Shown: positions 7,601 to 15,837, counted from the first letter of the stretch. The stretch is DNA of 34,608 nt from an uncultured Methanobrevibacter sp. (GCA_900320955.1 ONUN01000004.1:1-34608), one strand, 5' to 3'. The notes: generated from the letters alone by a model not told the origin. Numbers and translations: made by a program.

Positions 7601-9454
7601 ATAGAGTACGAATCCTCCGAAATAGTGAAGGCCGGATTCGTTGAATCCCAGTTCCTTTCCGACGGCATATGCTTCCCTGTGATGAATGCTCTGATTGATT
7701 ACCCAGTCATAGTCCTCGATTTGAAGCACGTCAAGCCCGTAAGGTGAATAGACATCCGGCAGATAATTGACGTCAATCATCATGGAAGGTACCCTGTCTT
7801 CGTCGATTACGCTTGGAAGATAGAATAGTGCAATGTATATTCCGTCGCTGTACCTGTCGCTTTTGACAACATTACTTAAGGAGTCGCTGTATTTTATGAG
7901 TTGCTGGTTGAGCCATTTCATTGCTTCTTTATCATATTTCTTGCTCCATGCGTCTGCATATTCTGGAAGTGGTGTGCCGTGTTCGGCGAGATATTTGGTT
8001 CTGGTTGCGTTGTCATAAAAGCATGGGGACTGGTTCGGCAGGTCATTTTCATTCCACCACCACCAGACTTCTCCCATCTGGAGGACAGGCTGAAAACCGT
8101 TTGCCACAGTAATGTCAAGGCATTCCCCAGATACCCTTTGCATATATTCGACTGCCTCATCATTGCATGGGCTTATGAGGAATGTTGACGGATTCCATCC
8201 GGTTATGGCGAAATTGCCCTTTGAATCCATTTGTCTCCAGCTTTGAGGAGCCTGGATGTTTTCCATTGAAACGCTTATGACGAGATTTTCCACATCGTTC
8301 ATTTTCAATTTGCGTGAATAGCAGTCAAGCCATGCCCTGAATGCTGCGTTTAAAGGAACATCCTTATCAAGAGTCATTTTTTCTGTTCTGTCGTTGGTAA
8401 AACCCATATCGACAATAACGTCACCTTTCTCGCCATACTTTTCATAGTAGTGTGAAGCTCCAAGGTAGAGATTGACCCATCCGACGTATCCGAGCTTTCT
8501 CATCTCGTTTGAAATCCTGTATGGATTCATGTTGTAGATGTCGTCATATCCTTCACAAAGCCTGTAGCGGTGAGGTTCCAGTCTAGGCTGCTCTGCACAT
8601 ATTGCACCGTTTGCAACGTTTATGTTGCTTATCCTGCATGTGAAATTGGCATTTTTCATTATTTTATATGTTGAGCCTGAAACGTATCCCTGAGGCACAA
8701 TTACAAACATTATGGATTTGATGTCTTTGACGTCCAGATTGGTTTTCTTTTTGACTGTCTGTTCTCTGCCGTTCTTGTCGAAATATGTATTGCCCGCAAG
8801 CAGTGTCAGCTTATTGAAATCGATTGTCACATGATTTTTCTTGATGAACCTGTTCATTGTGAGGTAATATGTTTCGCCGGAATTCTTGACGATTGAAATG
8901 CTTATTGAAGGGTTTGAAAAATCTGTGCAACCTTTCATTTCATAGTCGAATTCCAATTTGACGCCTGAATAGTCGTATCGAGATCCGTAGCTTATGTATG
9001 GGTGGGTAATGATGTCCTTTGAATTCCAGTAGAGTCCCACCATGTCGCTTTGGGTACGGAATGTTCCGGTAACCGTAAGATCTGTGAATGTTTCGCTGGT
9101 AACTGCAGCGCTTGACTCGAAGTTATTGTTGATTGACCAGCAGTCGCCTCTGAAAAGATAGTACTGGCCGTCATAGAAACCCTTTGCCTCGCCATTGGGT
9201 TTTGATAAAACATCCTGAGTGCAGGATGAATCATTTTCATTATCTTTAAAAAAAGAGTGGGGTGCGCTGATGTCATCTGTATTGTTTTTCTGCACACTTT
9301 CATATAACCCGTCCCCGTCAAATGACCCTGCAGGGCATGTGTCGGAGGAATTGGTTGAACTTATTTCATTTTGAGGTGTGTTGTCTGCGGCACATACGCC
9401 GCCAACGAGGATGACAAGCAAGAAACTAATCATCATTAATTTATATATTTTCAA
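4682..9454 (-). CDS. Giant secreted adhesin-like protein with TIM-barrel-like module and Ig repeats
   Basis: A 1590-residue protein with a clear signal peptide (residues 1-~22, ending VGGVCAA). Residues ~90-280 look like a beta-sandwich. Residues ~300-665 resemble a TIM-barrel glycosidase-type module: Trp-rich 'LQMGEVWWWWNEND' (E462) and 'DVLQIEDYDW' (E580) sit where strand-end acids would be, although a catalytic pair is not proven. From about residue 680 a linker Ig region leads into seven ~92-residue Ig-like repeats (units starting '..TALSANDINIIYGDSANL') and a Lys-rich terminal domain. No transmembrane anchor or sorting signal is visible, so attachment is probably through pseudomurein binding or other surface contacts. 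Large Ig-repeat proteins are typical of Methanobrevibacter. Substrate and activity are unknown. Confidence 0.8.
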   Translation of the reverse strand: MKIYKLMMISFLLVILVGGVCAADNTPQNEISSTNSSDTCPAGSFDGDGLYESVQKNNTDDISAPHSFFKDNENDSSCTQDVLSKPNGEAKGFYDGQYYLFRGDCWSINNNFESSAAVTSETFTDLTVTGTFRTQSDMVGLYWNSKDIITHPYISYGSRYDYSGVKLEFDYEMKGCTDFSNPSISISIVKNSGETYYLTMNRFIKKNHVTIDFNKLTLLAGNTYFDKNGREQTVKKKTNLDVKDIKSIMFVIVPQGYVSGSTYKIMKNANFTCRISNINVANGAICAEQPRLEPHRYRLCEGYDDIYNMNPYRISNEMRKLGYVGWVNLYLGASHYYEKYGEKGDVIVDMGFTNDRTEKMTLDKDVPLNAAFRAWLDCYSRKLKMNDVENLVISVSMENIQAPQSWRQMDSKGNFAITGWNPSTFLISPCNDEAVEYMQRVSGECLDITVANGFQPVLQMGEVWWWWNENDLPNQSPCFYDNATRTKYLAEHGTPLPEYADAWSKKYDKEAMKWLNQQLIKYSDSLSNVVKSDRYSDGIYIALFYLPSVIDEDRVPSMMIDVNYLPDVYSPYGLDVLQIEDYDWVINQSIHHREAYAVGKELGFNESGLHYFGGFVLYPEDAARYWPLIEKALEDAIAHNFKEVYVWAGTQVRRDGKILGYDEYAILRNLEMSGKPGIVSPQITTPDYASVSENFTIEIQTNQWINGNFNIYEYNNTEKRNLLASGKIVNGHSSLSLSSNFSGMNRFYLEFDYIDGRYHMLHDVLIIENSKNITVEVSPQIEPGSYANISLTAPEGFRGTIYILVDGIVEKTFSVTGGKFRATVQRLSFGSHTVMIRYNDGTNLYHKTFTVNVGLKTVIEAGDVTADYNSSSLLTLNLKDSKGNPLKEKEITVNLNGIRHVIKTDNNGHATLPIDLLPGKYTADITYAGDNNYLSSSASANVFIKKIATSLIANDIRFDYGDSANLVVLLNDGKNHALEAKSIAITLNGKTYTLTTDKQGRATLPVDLVPGKYVAKIQFKEDNIYLVSSISSNVVVNKLATALSADDINIIYGDSANLVVALKDAKGNALSDKDISINLNGKDYALKTGNDGKVALPVDLVPGKYVAKIQFKEDNIYLASSLSSNVVVNKLATALSAGDINIVYGDSASLVIVLKDAKGKVLAGKDISINLNGKDYALKTGNDGKATLPIDLLPGKYTSKIKFNGDNIYLASSVSSNIVVNKVATTLSANDINIIYGDSANLIITLKDNKNALLKGKDISINLNGNDFTVKTGNDGVATLPVDLIPGKYIAKIRFNGDNIYLASSVSSNVVVNKVATALSANDINIIYSDSANLTITLKDSNNAPLKGKDISISLNDNDYALKTDNDGVATLPIDLLPGKYAAKIQFGEDMIYLSSFVDANISVDKVATVLSANNVNMVYDDSENLIVTLKDSKGNAISGKSVTVRLNDDVFTRKTNAKGRVVLGVSEPAGKYNAKISFKGDDIYRSSSHTSRVTVSKAALKITASAKSFKAKSKSKKFTVTLKNKNRFMKNVVVKLTVNKKTYKVKTNSKGVAVFAIKLTKKGRYSAVCKFEGNSNFRSSTKTVKINII
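5215..6620 (-). repeat. Tandem 276-bp repeats encoding Ig-like domains
   Basis: A marker sequence (GCACTTAAAG and close variants) recurs at 5493, 5769, 6045 and 6321, exactly 276 bp apart, with more diverged copies on both sides. The four central units are nearly identical at protein level (DINIIYGDSANL, KDISINLNGKDY, GKATLPIDLLPGKY, DNIYLASS). The regular spacing and high similarity imply recent unequal recombination or gene conversion in the middle of the array, with older units at the ends. Confidence 0.9.
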
Positions 9455-9959
9455 GATTAAACCCCATTTGTTTCGCCATACTTACTTTTTTTACATGTCC
9501 TTTATTAACTTTTCTACTTGATGTTCATTTGTTCCTATTATAAAAAACAATTTTTATTAATGCGAATTGTAAATGTTTTGGCAATTCTTTTTGGAAATAT
9601 TGAAAAAAGGAACGTTTAGAAGCCTTTAAAATAAAAATTTTTTCGCAAAAATCGTTCTCTTTTTAATGATTTTTATATGAATTTTGTACAATTATTATTT
9701 AAAATAATATTGTTTATTTATTAAAAACTGATTTATATGCAATAATGTTTAGAAAATCCATTGATTAAATTGCATTTGTTGTGTAAAATCATTTTAAATT
9801 TACTGATTATTGAACAAATCCAATATTTTCCAATTGTTATATGAACATAATTATCTATCATGATTAATAATGCTAAATTAAAAAATTGATAAAAACGTTC
9901 CATAAAAATCAAAAACATTAAATATCATATGGCACAAGATATTCACAAGGTGATAATAT
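9455..9959. other. AT-rich divergent intergenic region with shared GGAACGTTT motif
   Basis: This 505-bp stretch separates the divergent genes at 9454 (minus) and 9960 (plus), and no gene is seen in it. GGAACGTTT at 9611-9619 and its exact reverse complement AAACGTTCC at 9893-9901 lie at similar distances upstream of each promoter. Candidate box A elements are a TATAATAGG-type sequence near 9535-9545 (minus strand) and ATTAAATATC near 9918-9927 (plus strand). A shared regulator is possible but unproven. Confidence 0.35.
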
Positions 9960-10373
9960 ATGTATATAACAATACAGTCATTCAACAATATGCACGGCTC
10001 AAAACCGCTCAAGCTTGGAGGACTAATCAAGCTTGTCAAGGAGCCGGACAACAAGTATGATGCCGAAGCGATAGCCTGCGAAATGAGATATTTCGGAAAG
10101 ATAGGCTATGTGGCAAACAGCACCAACACCGTCGTCATTGGATCCATGAGCGCAGGAAGGCTATACGACAAAATCAATGATGAATACTTTGCAAAAATCA
10201 GATTCGTCACTTCTTCCGTTGCACTTGCAAGGGTTCTCACATCAGACGAATACATTGCAGAAGTGGAAAACCCCGAAAGCGACATACACTATCTTTCAGA
10301 CAATCTGGGAAAGATTGACATTGAATTCATTAAGAAAAACATAAAGGGTGAAGCAGATGATAGCCACCTATGA
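9960..10373 (+). CDS. Stand-alone HIRAN-domain protein
   Basis: A 137-residue soluble protein. Residues ~3-100 match the HIRAN pattern: 'KLVKEPDNKYDAEAIACEM' (residues 24-42), where N-x-Y/D-A-x-A-I/V is the family signature, then 'GKIGYVANS' (46-54). HIRAN domains bind DNA 3' ends or damaged DNA in eukaryotic HLTF, and occur as small single-domain proteins in prokaryotes, where their role is less clear. AAGGTGAT (9948-9955) is a good ribosome binding site. Its end overlaps the next gene by 17 bp, so the two are translationally coupled. Confidence 0.75.
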   Translation: MYITIQSFNNMHGSKPLKLGGLIKLVKEPDNKYDAEAIACEMRYFGKIGYVANSTNTVVIGSMSAGRLYDKINDEYFAKIRFVTSSVALARVLTSDEYIAEVENPESDIHYLSDNLGKIDIEFIKKNIKGEADDSHL

Positions 10374-11277
10374 ACTTCTCGAAGAGCAGGTCCACAAAAA
10401 CGTTGCCGTCATCCCAATCAAAACCCCAATAAACCACAAGGTCGATTTATTAACCCTTAAAAAGGGATTTGAGCTGGGCCTTGTAGATGTCAGGGAATGC
10501 GAACAGTCAACAGTAAACACAATAATCGTTGAAAACAAGTCCGTAGCTCCGCTTCTTCTGGTGGACGGTGAAGAGATTGTAGGAGGAGACCAGAACCGCA
10601 TAATGGATGCAACAATTCTTATTGCACCCCAAAGCGAGATGAAGGTACCCGTCAACTGTACCGAGCACGGAAGATGGGGATATGTAAGCGACTTCAAGCA
10701 ATCCAAAAACATTGCAAACTACAGAACACGCCTTGCAAAGCACCATGCATTCAGAAGCAACGGCAATGTTCAAAAGGCGGTTTGGGATTCAATCGACGAA
10801 CTTGAAATGTCAAGATCATTTTCATCACCGACCCAGGCAATGTCTGAAAGCTATGAAAATGCAAAATCAGACCTCAGCGAATTTGTGGAAAGCTTTGATA
10901 TTGTCGAAGGCCAGACAGGTATTGTGGTAATGGTTGACGGAGAGGTAAAGGGCTTTGAAGTCTTTTTAAACAGCGAAATATACAGGGAATACCATGAAAA
11001 GATTCTGAAAAGCTACCTCATCAATGCCGAAATAAACGACAATGTATTTGCAATCGACAGGGATGCAATCAGAAGCATCATTGATGGTGCATTGAATGAT
11101 GAATTTGAAGAAGTGAAAAACGAAGGCATGGAAAGTCGATTCGAAATTAAAAGCGAAGACGGTATTGGCAGCGTTTATACATACAAAGATGAGCTGATTC
11201 ATATGTCCTATTTTGTGGGAAGTGGCGAAGAATTTCCTGAAAGTGAAAAAAAGATTAATTATGATGTTAGAATATGA
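10357..11277 (+). CDS. ARPP-1-like protein
   Basis: A 306-residue soluble protein starting at the ATG at 10357; GGGTGA ends 5 bp upstream, while an in-frame GTG at 10348 is part of that site. 'APLLLVDGEEIVGGDQNRIMD' type sequence (residues ~64-84) followed by 'VPVNCTEHGRWGY' (98-110) is the hallmark of the ARPP-1 family (ARG and rhodanese-phosphatase-associated). In that family a conserved G-E-E/x-Q-N-R motif and a C-x-E-x-x-R-W motif line a likely active or binding site. The biochemical function of the family is not established. Coupling with a HIRAN protein and a zinc-ribbon protein suggests a small stress- or nucleic-acid-related operon. Confidence 0.75.
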   Translation: MIATYELLEEQVHKNVAVIPIKTPINHKVDLLTLKKGFELGLVDVRECEQSTVNTIIVENKSVAPLLLVDGEEIVGGDQNRIMDATILIAPQSEMKVPVNCTEHGRWGYVSDFKQSKNIANYRTRLAKHHAFRSNGNVQKAVWDSIDELEMSRSFSSPTQAMSESYENAKSDLSEFVESFDIVEGQTGIVVMVDGEVKGFEVFLNSEIYREYHEKILKSYLINAEINDNVFAIDRDAIRSIIDGALNDEFEEVKNEGMESRFEIKSEDGIGSVYTYKDELIHMSYFVGSGEEFPESEKKINYDVRI

Positions 11278-11312
11278 TTTCTAACACATCATTATTTTAT
11301 TGAGTGATAAAT

Positions 11313-11879
11313 ATGCCGACATGTCCTAATTGCGGTGCCTATATTCCTTTGGGCGAATCCATGTGCAGCTGCGGTGCCAGTTTCAGAAATTATGATTATG
11401 AGGACGATTCTGATTTTCAAATTGAGCGAAGAGAGAATGAAAATCCGTATAAGTATGATTTCTTCAATCAGCTGTATCATGAGTCTGCACCGCTCGATTT
11501 GATTGACAACATGTATATGGAACTCATAAATCTATTGAATAAACTGGACGGCGAACTGGATAGCGTGAGCATATACAAGACCGCCGCCTTTTTCAAAATT
11601 GTTAAAAAAACCAAATATTATGACGCCATCTTAAGAGCCCATTTTGACATGTCAAATCCATCTAACGAAATCGTTTTAGACCAAACAGCAGTAACTCCCG
11701 ATTTCACAAAGCTTTACAAAAGTGAAGAAATCAAAAAGATGATAAATGTCTCAGAAAAGGAATTGAATTCCATCTTCCTCCATTTCAACATTGCATTGAA
11801 TGGTTATGAAGTGATAGTTTATGCTGTTTTTGAAAACAGAGGATATATGATTGATTTTGACAATATGGATTTGGTCTAA
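11313..11879 (+). CDS. N-terminal zinc-ribbon protein of unknown function
   Basis: A 188-residue protein starting at the ATG at 11313, with GAGTGAT directly upstream. The N-terminus 'MPTCPNCGAYI..ESMCSCGASF' provides four cysteines for one zinc ribbon. An acidic linker (YDYEDDSDF) and a ~140-residue alpha/beta region follow, the latter not recognised. There is no signal peptide or membrane helix. It begins 36 bp after the ARPP-1-like gene on the same strand and is probably its operon partner. It shares the zinc-ribbon theme with the genes at 2695-3632 but is not obviously their paralogue. Confidence 0.65.
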   Translation: MPTCPNCGAYIPLGESMCSCGASFRNYDYEDDSDFQIERRENENPYKYDFFNQLYHESAPLDLIDNMYMELINLLNKLDGELDSVSIYKTAAFFKIVKKTKYYDAILRAHFDMSNPSNEIVLDQTAVTPDFTKLYKSEEIKKMINVSEKELNSIFLHFNIALNGYEVIVYAVFENRGYMIDFDNMDLV

Positions 11880-11927
11880 TAGCTTTTAAGCATAAATAAA
11901 AAAAAGAGATAAGTAAAAAACTTATCT

Positions 11928-13238
11928 TTAAGGACTATATGTATAGAAATTTATCTTACTGAATGCCAATCTAGTACCTAAATCTCCACCGCCAGCAGTC
12001 CAAGCACGTATATAATCTCCTTTTTTGATTAAAGCATCTTTAGGCAATAATTCTACCATAACATAAATTGGACTTTTAGCAGATTTATATCCATCTCTGA
12101 CTTGTTTAGAAACTGTATAGGTTACTTTCTTTTTTAATTTGGCATAAGATTCAAAACCATCTGAAAAACTTTTATCATATGATCCATACCATTGCCAGCC
12201 AGCATTATAATACTTACTCAAGCTGTAGGAATAAGAATCATAGGTTCCATCCCCATAATAATAAGATTCATAGGATAAAACTTTTTTATAAACCCATTTA
12301 GTTTTCTTTACTTTAACTGTTTTATATGCAGGAGCATCATAATAATAGAAGTCACCAGTTTTTAGACTTACATAACCTGATTTATGATGATTTTTAGCAT
12401 TAATCAACTGCAAATACTTCTTATAAGGTAATTTAATACTATATTTTCCAGCTTTAATAGTATAATATTTCTTAGCTTTTTTTACATAAACCTTTGAAGA
12501 TACGGATTTAGTTTTATAATTTTTAGAAATAAATATGGCTCTATAATTATAATTTTTAGCCTTGTTAAGTTTGATTTTCTTGATGGCTGCACCCTCATAA
12601 ACTTTAGCTTTGTATGTTTTTCCATTGATTTTGAAGTTGACTATACCATCCTCAACATAAAAACCCCCTTTGTCCAAAATAGATACTTTCAAAACAGCGT
12701 TAGTTTTTGTTGTGGAAATCCAATTGTTGGCTTTCATTTTAACCGGTGCTTTTGATAATTTCACATTAATAACAATAGGTTTAGCCGAATAACTTGAATC
12801 GGCCAACATAATCTTTACCTTATGGTTCCCCGCACCTCTAATACTTGCATCGAAATAATATTTTCCACCATTTTCATCATATGGAGTATCTGAAAATTTT
12901 CCATCCCAAATTGCCTTAACCTTTGCATTTTTGATAGGTTTTCCATCATTATCCTTTATAACCACTTTTATTTTATTGTTTAAATAATTATATTGTTCAT
13001 TTACATCCTTAACACTTAATTTAGCATTATATTTTAATTCATCTTTTTTTTCATCAACTGATTCATCAACAAACTCATCATCAGAAATCACATCAGTAAT
13101 ATCTTCATCAACTGATTCATCAACAAAATCATCATTAGAAATCACATCAGTAATATTTTCATTAGCTGATACAACTGAAACCGTACATAAAACAAGCAAA
13201 ATCATGCTAACGAGAAACAACTTATTCCTGCAAATCAT
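11928..13238 (-). CDS. Secreted Ig-like/Tyr-rich surface protein
   Basis: A 436-residue protein with a signal peptide (residues 1-~25, ending VSVVSA). Next comes an acidic stretch containing an 18-residue duplication (ITDVIS.DDFVDESVDE twice), then two Ig-like beta domains (residues ~70-160 and ~165-255) of the kind seen in adhesin-like proteins. The C-terminal ~170 residues are rich in Tyr and Lys, including a segment around 320-355 with YYYGDGTYDSYSYS. No C-terminal anchor is visible. GGGAGG upstream of the ATG is a strong ribosome binding site. The protein is probably exported and cell-wall associated; a specific ligand cannot be named. Confidence 0.7.
   Translation of the reverse strand: MICRNKLFLVSMILLVLCTVSVVSANENITDVISNDDFVDESVDEDITDVISDDEFVDESVDEKKDELKYNAKLSVKDVNEQYNYLNNKIKVVIKDNDGKPIKNAKVKAIWDGKFSDTPYDENGGKYYFDASIRGAGNHKVKIMLADSSYSAKPIVINVKLSKAPVKMKANNWISTTKTNAVLKVSILDKGGFYVEDGIVNFKINGKTYKAKVYEGAAIKKIKLNKAKNYNYRAIFISKNYKTKSVSSKVYVKKAKKYYTIKAGKYSIKLPYKKYLQLINAKNHHKSGYVSLKTGDFYYYDAPAYKTVKVKKTKWVYKKVLSYESYYYGDGTYDSYSYSLSKYYNAGWQWYGSYDKSFSDGFESYAKLKKKVTYTVSKQVRDGYKSAKSPIYVMVELLPKDALIKKGDYIRAWTAGGGDLGTRLAFSKINFYTYSP
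13053..13160 (-). repeat. 54-bp direct duplication inside the secreted protein gene
   Basis: ATCAACTGATTCATCAACAA begins at 13053 and again at 13107, exactly 54 bp (18 codons) apart, and similarity continues across both units with a few substitutions. It encodes the acidic linker that follows the signal peptide and probably arose by slippage. Confidence 0.85.
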
Positions 13239-13466
13239 TTATAACCTCCCCATTCTATCGTTAATACATACTGTATCAAAGATATTATTTAAGTATTGTT
13301 AAAAAAACCAAACATTTACAGTGATAAAATTGAAAAACCATAAAAGTTGACATTAGATGAAAATACGACCGAACAATGAAAGCAGAACATACATCTTGAC
13401 TATGGAAAAATAAGATTCCCTAGCCCCTTTTAATTTTTAAAATTTAAAATTTTAAACAAAAAAAAT

Positions 13467-14813
13467 TCATTTTCTTTTAAAGGAATTTGTGAAGCTGCGC
13501 ATAGGCCTTGTCATTCTCCATGACCTTGAGGATTCCATTTCCCTGATGATTTTACCTTGCCTTTTTATTTTTGCCTTTAAGCTTTTGATTTCTTCCTTAT
13601 GTTTTTTATCCTGAGCTTTAAGGCCTTCAATTTTTTCCTTATGTTTTTTATCCTGAGCTTTAAGACTTTCAATTTTTTCCGTTTGATTCTTATTTTTGGC
13701 CTTAAGGCTTTCGTTTTTCTCTTTTTGATCTTTATTTTTTTCTTTAAGACTTTTTATTTCCTTGTTTTTGGATTTTTCCAAGTTTTTGTTGAACTTCAAT
13801 ACTTCCTGGAAATACTGCCTTGTTTCTATGGCATTTCTGGATAAAATCAGAGTGTTGTTTTTAACCAAATCATCATATGAGAAATTGGAGTAGCATGAAT
13901 CATTGACTGTACCGGTAAAGTCGCTGCATGTTTTGATAAGGTTATTTCTGATTTTAAGGTATTTGTCTGAATTTTCAGGAGGATTATCAACATCAAAGAT
14001 ATTATAGTCGTTTTGATATTCCTCAAATGTGGATTCAAGAAGCAAATCGGAAAGTCCGTTGAATCTCTCCTTCATATGCCTTTCATTAAAAAGAATCACA
14101 GGTGTTTTGAATGCAAGACATGGAAGTGCGCAGTGAAGCCTGTCTGTGAGAACGCATGAGGCATTTTCATAAACCTTCAGGAGATGTTCAGCCATGAAAA
14201 ACTTTTCCCTGTAGTTGTAGTATGAAGACAGGTTATACAGCTTGAGTGGCATCTGTCCCGGAAAAGCCTTTTTGAATGAAGGAATCATTTCCTGCTGAAT
14301 CCTGTATATCTTCTTGTCGGTTTTTTCTTTTAGAAATGAGATTATCGGGTCTGCATTGTCAATGTTTACTATAATATATCCATCATCATTTTGCAGGTCC
14401 TTCTTTTTTCCTGAGTCAAGTGTTAATGTCAGACATCCGGTAAAATGCGCTTCAATGTCGTTTTCATTAAGAAAATTAAGGGAATGCATATCTCTGCATC
14501 CTACAGATCCGTGCTGTGAGAAGTATTCCTTGCTTTCAGGAGAGAGAAACGCTGCGATTTTCTTTTCGTTGGTTGTGCTGAAATGCATTGAAACCAACAA
14601 TGGGTCGATTTTATCTGACGGAGGCCATGCTGCAGGACAGTCAACAAAAAAACCGTTCATAATCATTTTGACCTTATCTGGACTGTCAAACCTTTCCAAT
14701 TTTTCATGCTCTATATAATGGTCGACTTTAGGTAAAAAGCGTCTTGCTGCAATGCTTTGAATTTCATTACCTAAATTTGTGGTATAGTCATAGCATATCA
14801 AACCGTATTTCAT
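13467..14813 (-). CDS. Polysaccharide pyruvyl transferase family protein with coiled-coil tail
   Basis: A 448-residue cytoplasmic protein. Residues 1-~340 fit the polysaccharide pyruvyl transferase family, a GT-B-like fold that adds ketal pyruvate to surface glycans: N-terminal 'TNLGNEIQSIAARRFLP', 'GCRD' (105-108) and the conserved 'TDRLHCALPCLAF' (223-235). From ~345 to ~430 there is a Lys/Glu coiled coil with 14-residue repeats. The end, 'SRSWRMTRPMRSF', is a motif common at the C-termini of Methanobrevibacter glycan enzymes. Nearby acyltransferase and surface proteins support a role in surface polysaccharide modification. The acceptor is unknown. Confidence 0.75.
   Translation of the reverse strand: MKYGLICYDYTTNLGNEIQSIAARRFLPKVDHYIEHEKLERFDSPDKVKMIMNGFFVDCPAAWPPSDKIDPLLVSMHFSTTNEKKIAAFLSPESKEYFSQHGSVGCRDMHSLNFLNENDIEAHFTGCLTLTLDSGKKKDLQNDDGYIIVNIDNADPIISFLKEKTDKKIYRIQQEMIPSFKKAFPGQMPLKLYNLSSYYNYREKFFMAEHLLKVYENASCVLTDRLHCALPCLAFKTPVILFNERHMKERFNGLSDLLLESTFEEYQNDYNIFDVDNPPENSDKYLKIRNNLIKTCSDFTGTVNDSCYSNFSYDDLVKNNTLILSRNAIETRQYFQEVLKFNKNLEKSKNKEIKSLKEKNKDQKEKNESLKAKNKNQTEKIESLKAQDKKHKEKIEGLKAQDKKHKEEIKSLKAKIKRQGKIIREMESSRSWRMTRPMRSFTNSFKRK
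13570..13740 (-). repeat. 42-bp repeats encoding a 14-residue coiled-coil unit
   Basis: TCCTTATGTTTTTTATCCTG occurs at 13594 and 13636, exactly 42 bp apart, and less similar units continue to about 13740. Each encodes a 14-residue unit of the EKIESLKAQDKKHK type, which is two heptads. The two best-conserved copies imply recent expansion of the stalk. Confidence 0.8.
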
Positions 14814-15458
14814 ATTCTCTCAAGAATGCATTCGACAATGCTTCGAATGCATCATCCTCCATTGAATTATTTAACGAAAATCATCAACACAAAGTAAAAT
14901 ATATTATCTCATTGATTAATGAATCCTATACAAATGAGTTTATTTTCAAATATATTTAAAGTTTGGCATCAATTTTTCCTTTAGGCCGATTACACATTAA
15001 CACAAGCTTTAAACACCAAATATTTCTTAAAATCATAATGGAACATATTTATTACTATATTTTTAAATTTGAAACATCTAATGGTATTTTGAACCAGTAG
15101 CGAATAGCTTAAATTTTCAAACAGGCATAATATTTCTGTAATCGCATCTGTTTTTATTGTCATGTTATTTTTCGCATCCGTGCATGCAAACAATCTCTAA
15201 ATGTTCATTTTGCAATATTCATACAGAAATTATGCCCTATTTTTGAATTTTTCGGACACATCAAGACCAAAAACATATGGATTCCATACATTACCCATAT
15301 GTATGGATGTTTTCATTTACTCAACAATGATTATAAGATTGTAAAAAATATCATACAATCAACGATATATTATTTTAAAATTGTAATATATTTTTGAACA
15401 ATCTTTTAAATATCATTAAAAATATAAAATTTTTTACAGATTTTTATGGAGACAAAAA
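14814..15458. other. Long AT-rich gap with a strong bulged hairpin
   Basis: No convincing gene is present in these ~645 bp; short frames at 14744-14959 and 14990-15193 have no ribosome binding site or recognisable sequence. The notable element is a hairpin at 15271-15312: CCATACAT (15284-15291) pairs with ATGTATGG (15299-15306), extended by AAACAT / ATGTTT outside a 7-nt bulge. Box A-like AT-rich sequence near 15415-15428 probably serves the small gene at 15459. Confidence 0.4.
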
Positions 15459-15623
15459 ATGGCAGAAGCGTATGAATATCTGGTTGGCGGAATTATCTGT
15501 CTGATAATTTCTGGAATAGCCGCAGTCATGCAGAACAAAATTTCACCCCCTTCTCTGGTTGCATTTGGACTATTTATTTTTGGCGTTTATAAGGCAATCC
15601 AGGCAAATAAAAAGGAAGAATAA
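15459..15623 (+). CDS. Small two-helix membrane protein
   Basis: A 54-residue protein, MAEAYEYLVGGIICLIISG..., ending QANKKEE. Two hydrophobic helices (residues ~7-24 and ~32-47) are separated by a short polar turn (QNKISPPS), and the tail is charged. TGGAGA about 8 bp upstream of the ATG is a plausible ribosome binding site. The family is not recognised. Composition, start signal and clean hydrophobic pattern argue for a real gene. Confidence 0.6.
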   Translation: MAEAYEYLVGGIICLIISGIAAVMQNKISPPSLVAFGLFIFGVYKAIQANKKEE

Positions 15624-15645
15624 TGGAAACATAACTATTCTTTTT

Positions 15646-15776
15646 AAAACTATTAGAATTGATGTCATTGGTGGAAATACAGGTGTGTGAAGGTATTTGA
15701 ATATGTCGATTCGCTTAAGGCATTATACGAATCCGTAGGCCTCAAAACCTTTCACCTCTATGAAAAGCCATTATAA
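15646..15776 (+). pseudogene. Frameshifted C-terminal relic of a GNAT-like acetyltransferase
   Basis: One frame reads '..RIDVIGGNTGV' and stops; the neighbouring frame continues as 'VKVFEYVDSLKALYESVGLK' and then TFHLYEKPL before a stop at 15774. Joined, this matches the end of many GNAT enzymes: a beta strand with D-V-x-x-x-N, then a helix with ALYES-V/L-G-L/F-K and a final K-P-L strand. Neither the acetyl-CoA-binding motif nor a start codon is found upstream. It is most likely a decayed remnant; the family call rests on a short stretch. Confidence 0.45.
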
Positions 15777-15837
15777 TTCTGATAGCTTTAAAAAAAAGTA
15801 TGCTTTTTTGTAAATTAAATTAATTAGGGTCGGAACA

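Noticed and set aside
5004-8188. Plus-strand frames of 60-124 codons opposite the giant adhesin gene
   Set aside because: They lie wholly inside the long minus-strand gene, lack ribosome binding sites and mirror its repeats, so they are shadows.
14990-15193. 67-codon minus-strand frame in the gap after the pyruvyl transferase gene
   Set aside because: No ribosome binding site, no recognisable domain, mixed composition typical of chance frames in AT-rich DNA.
15340-15420. AT-only inverted repeats such as ATATATTA / TAATATAT
   Set aside because: Pairs made only of A and T are frequent by chance in this composition and were not counted as structure.
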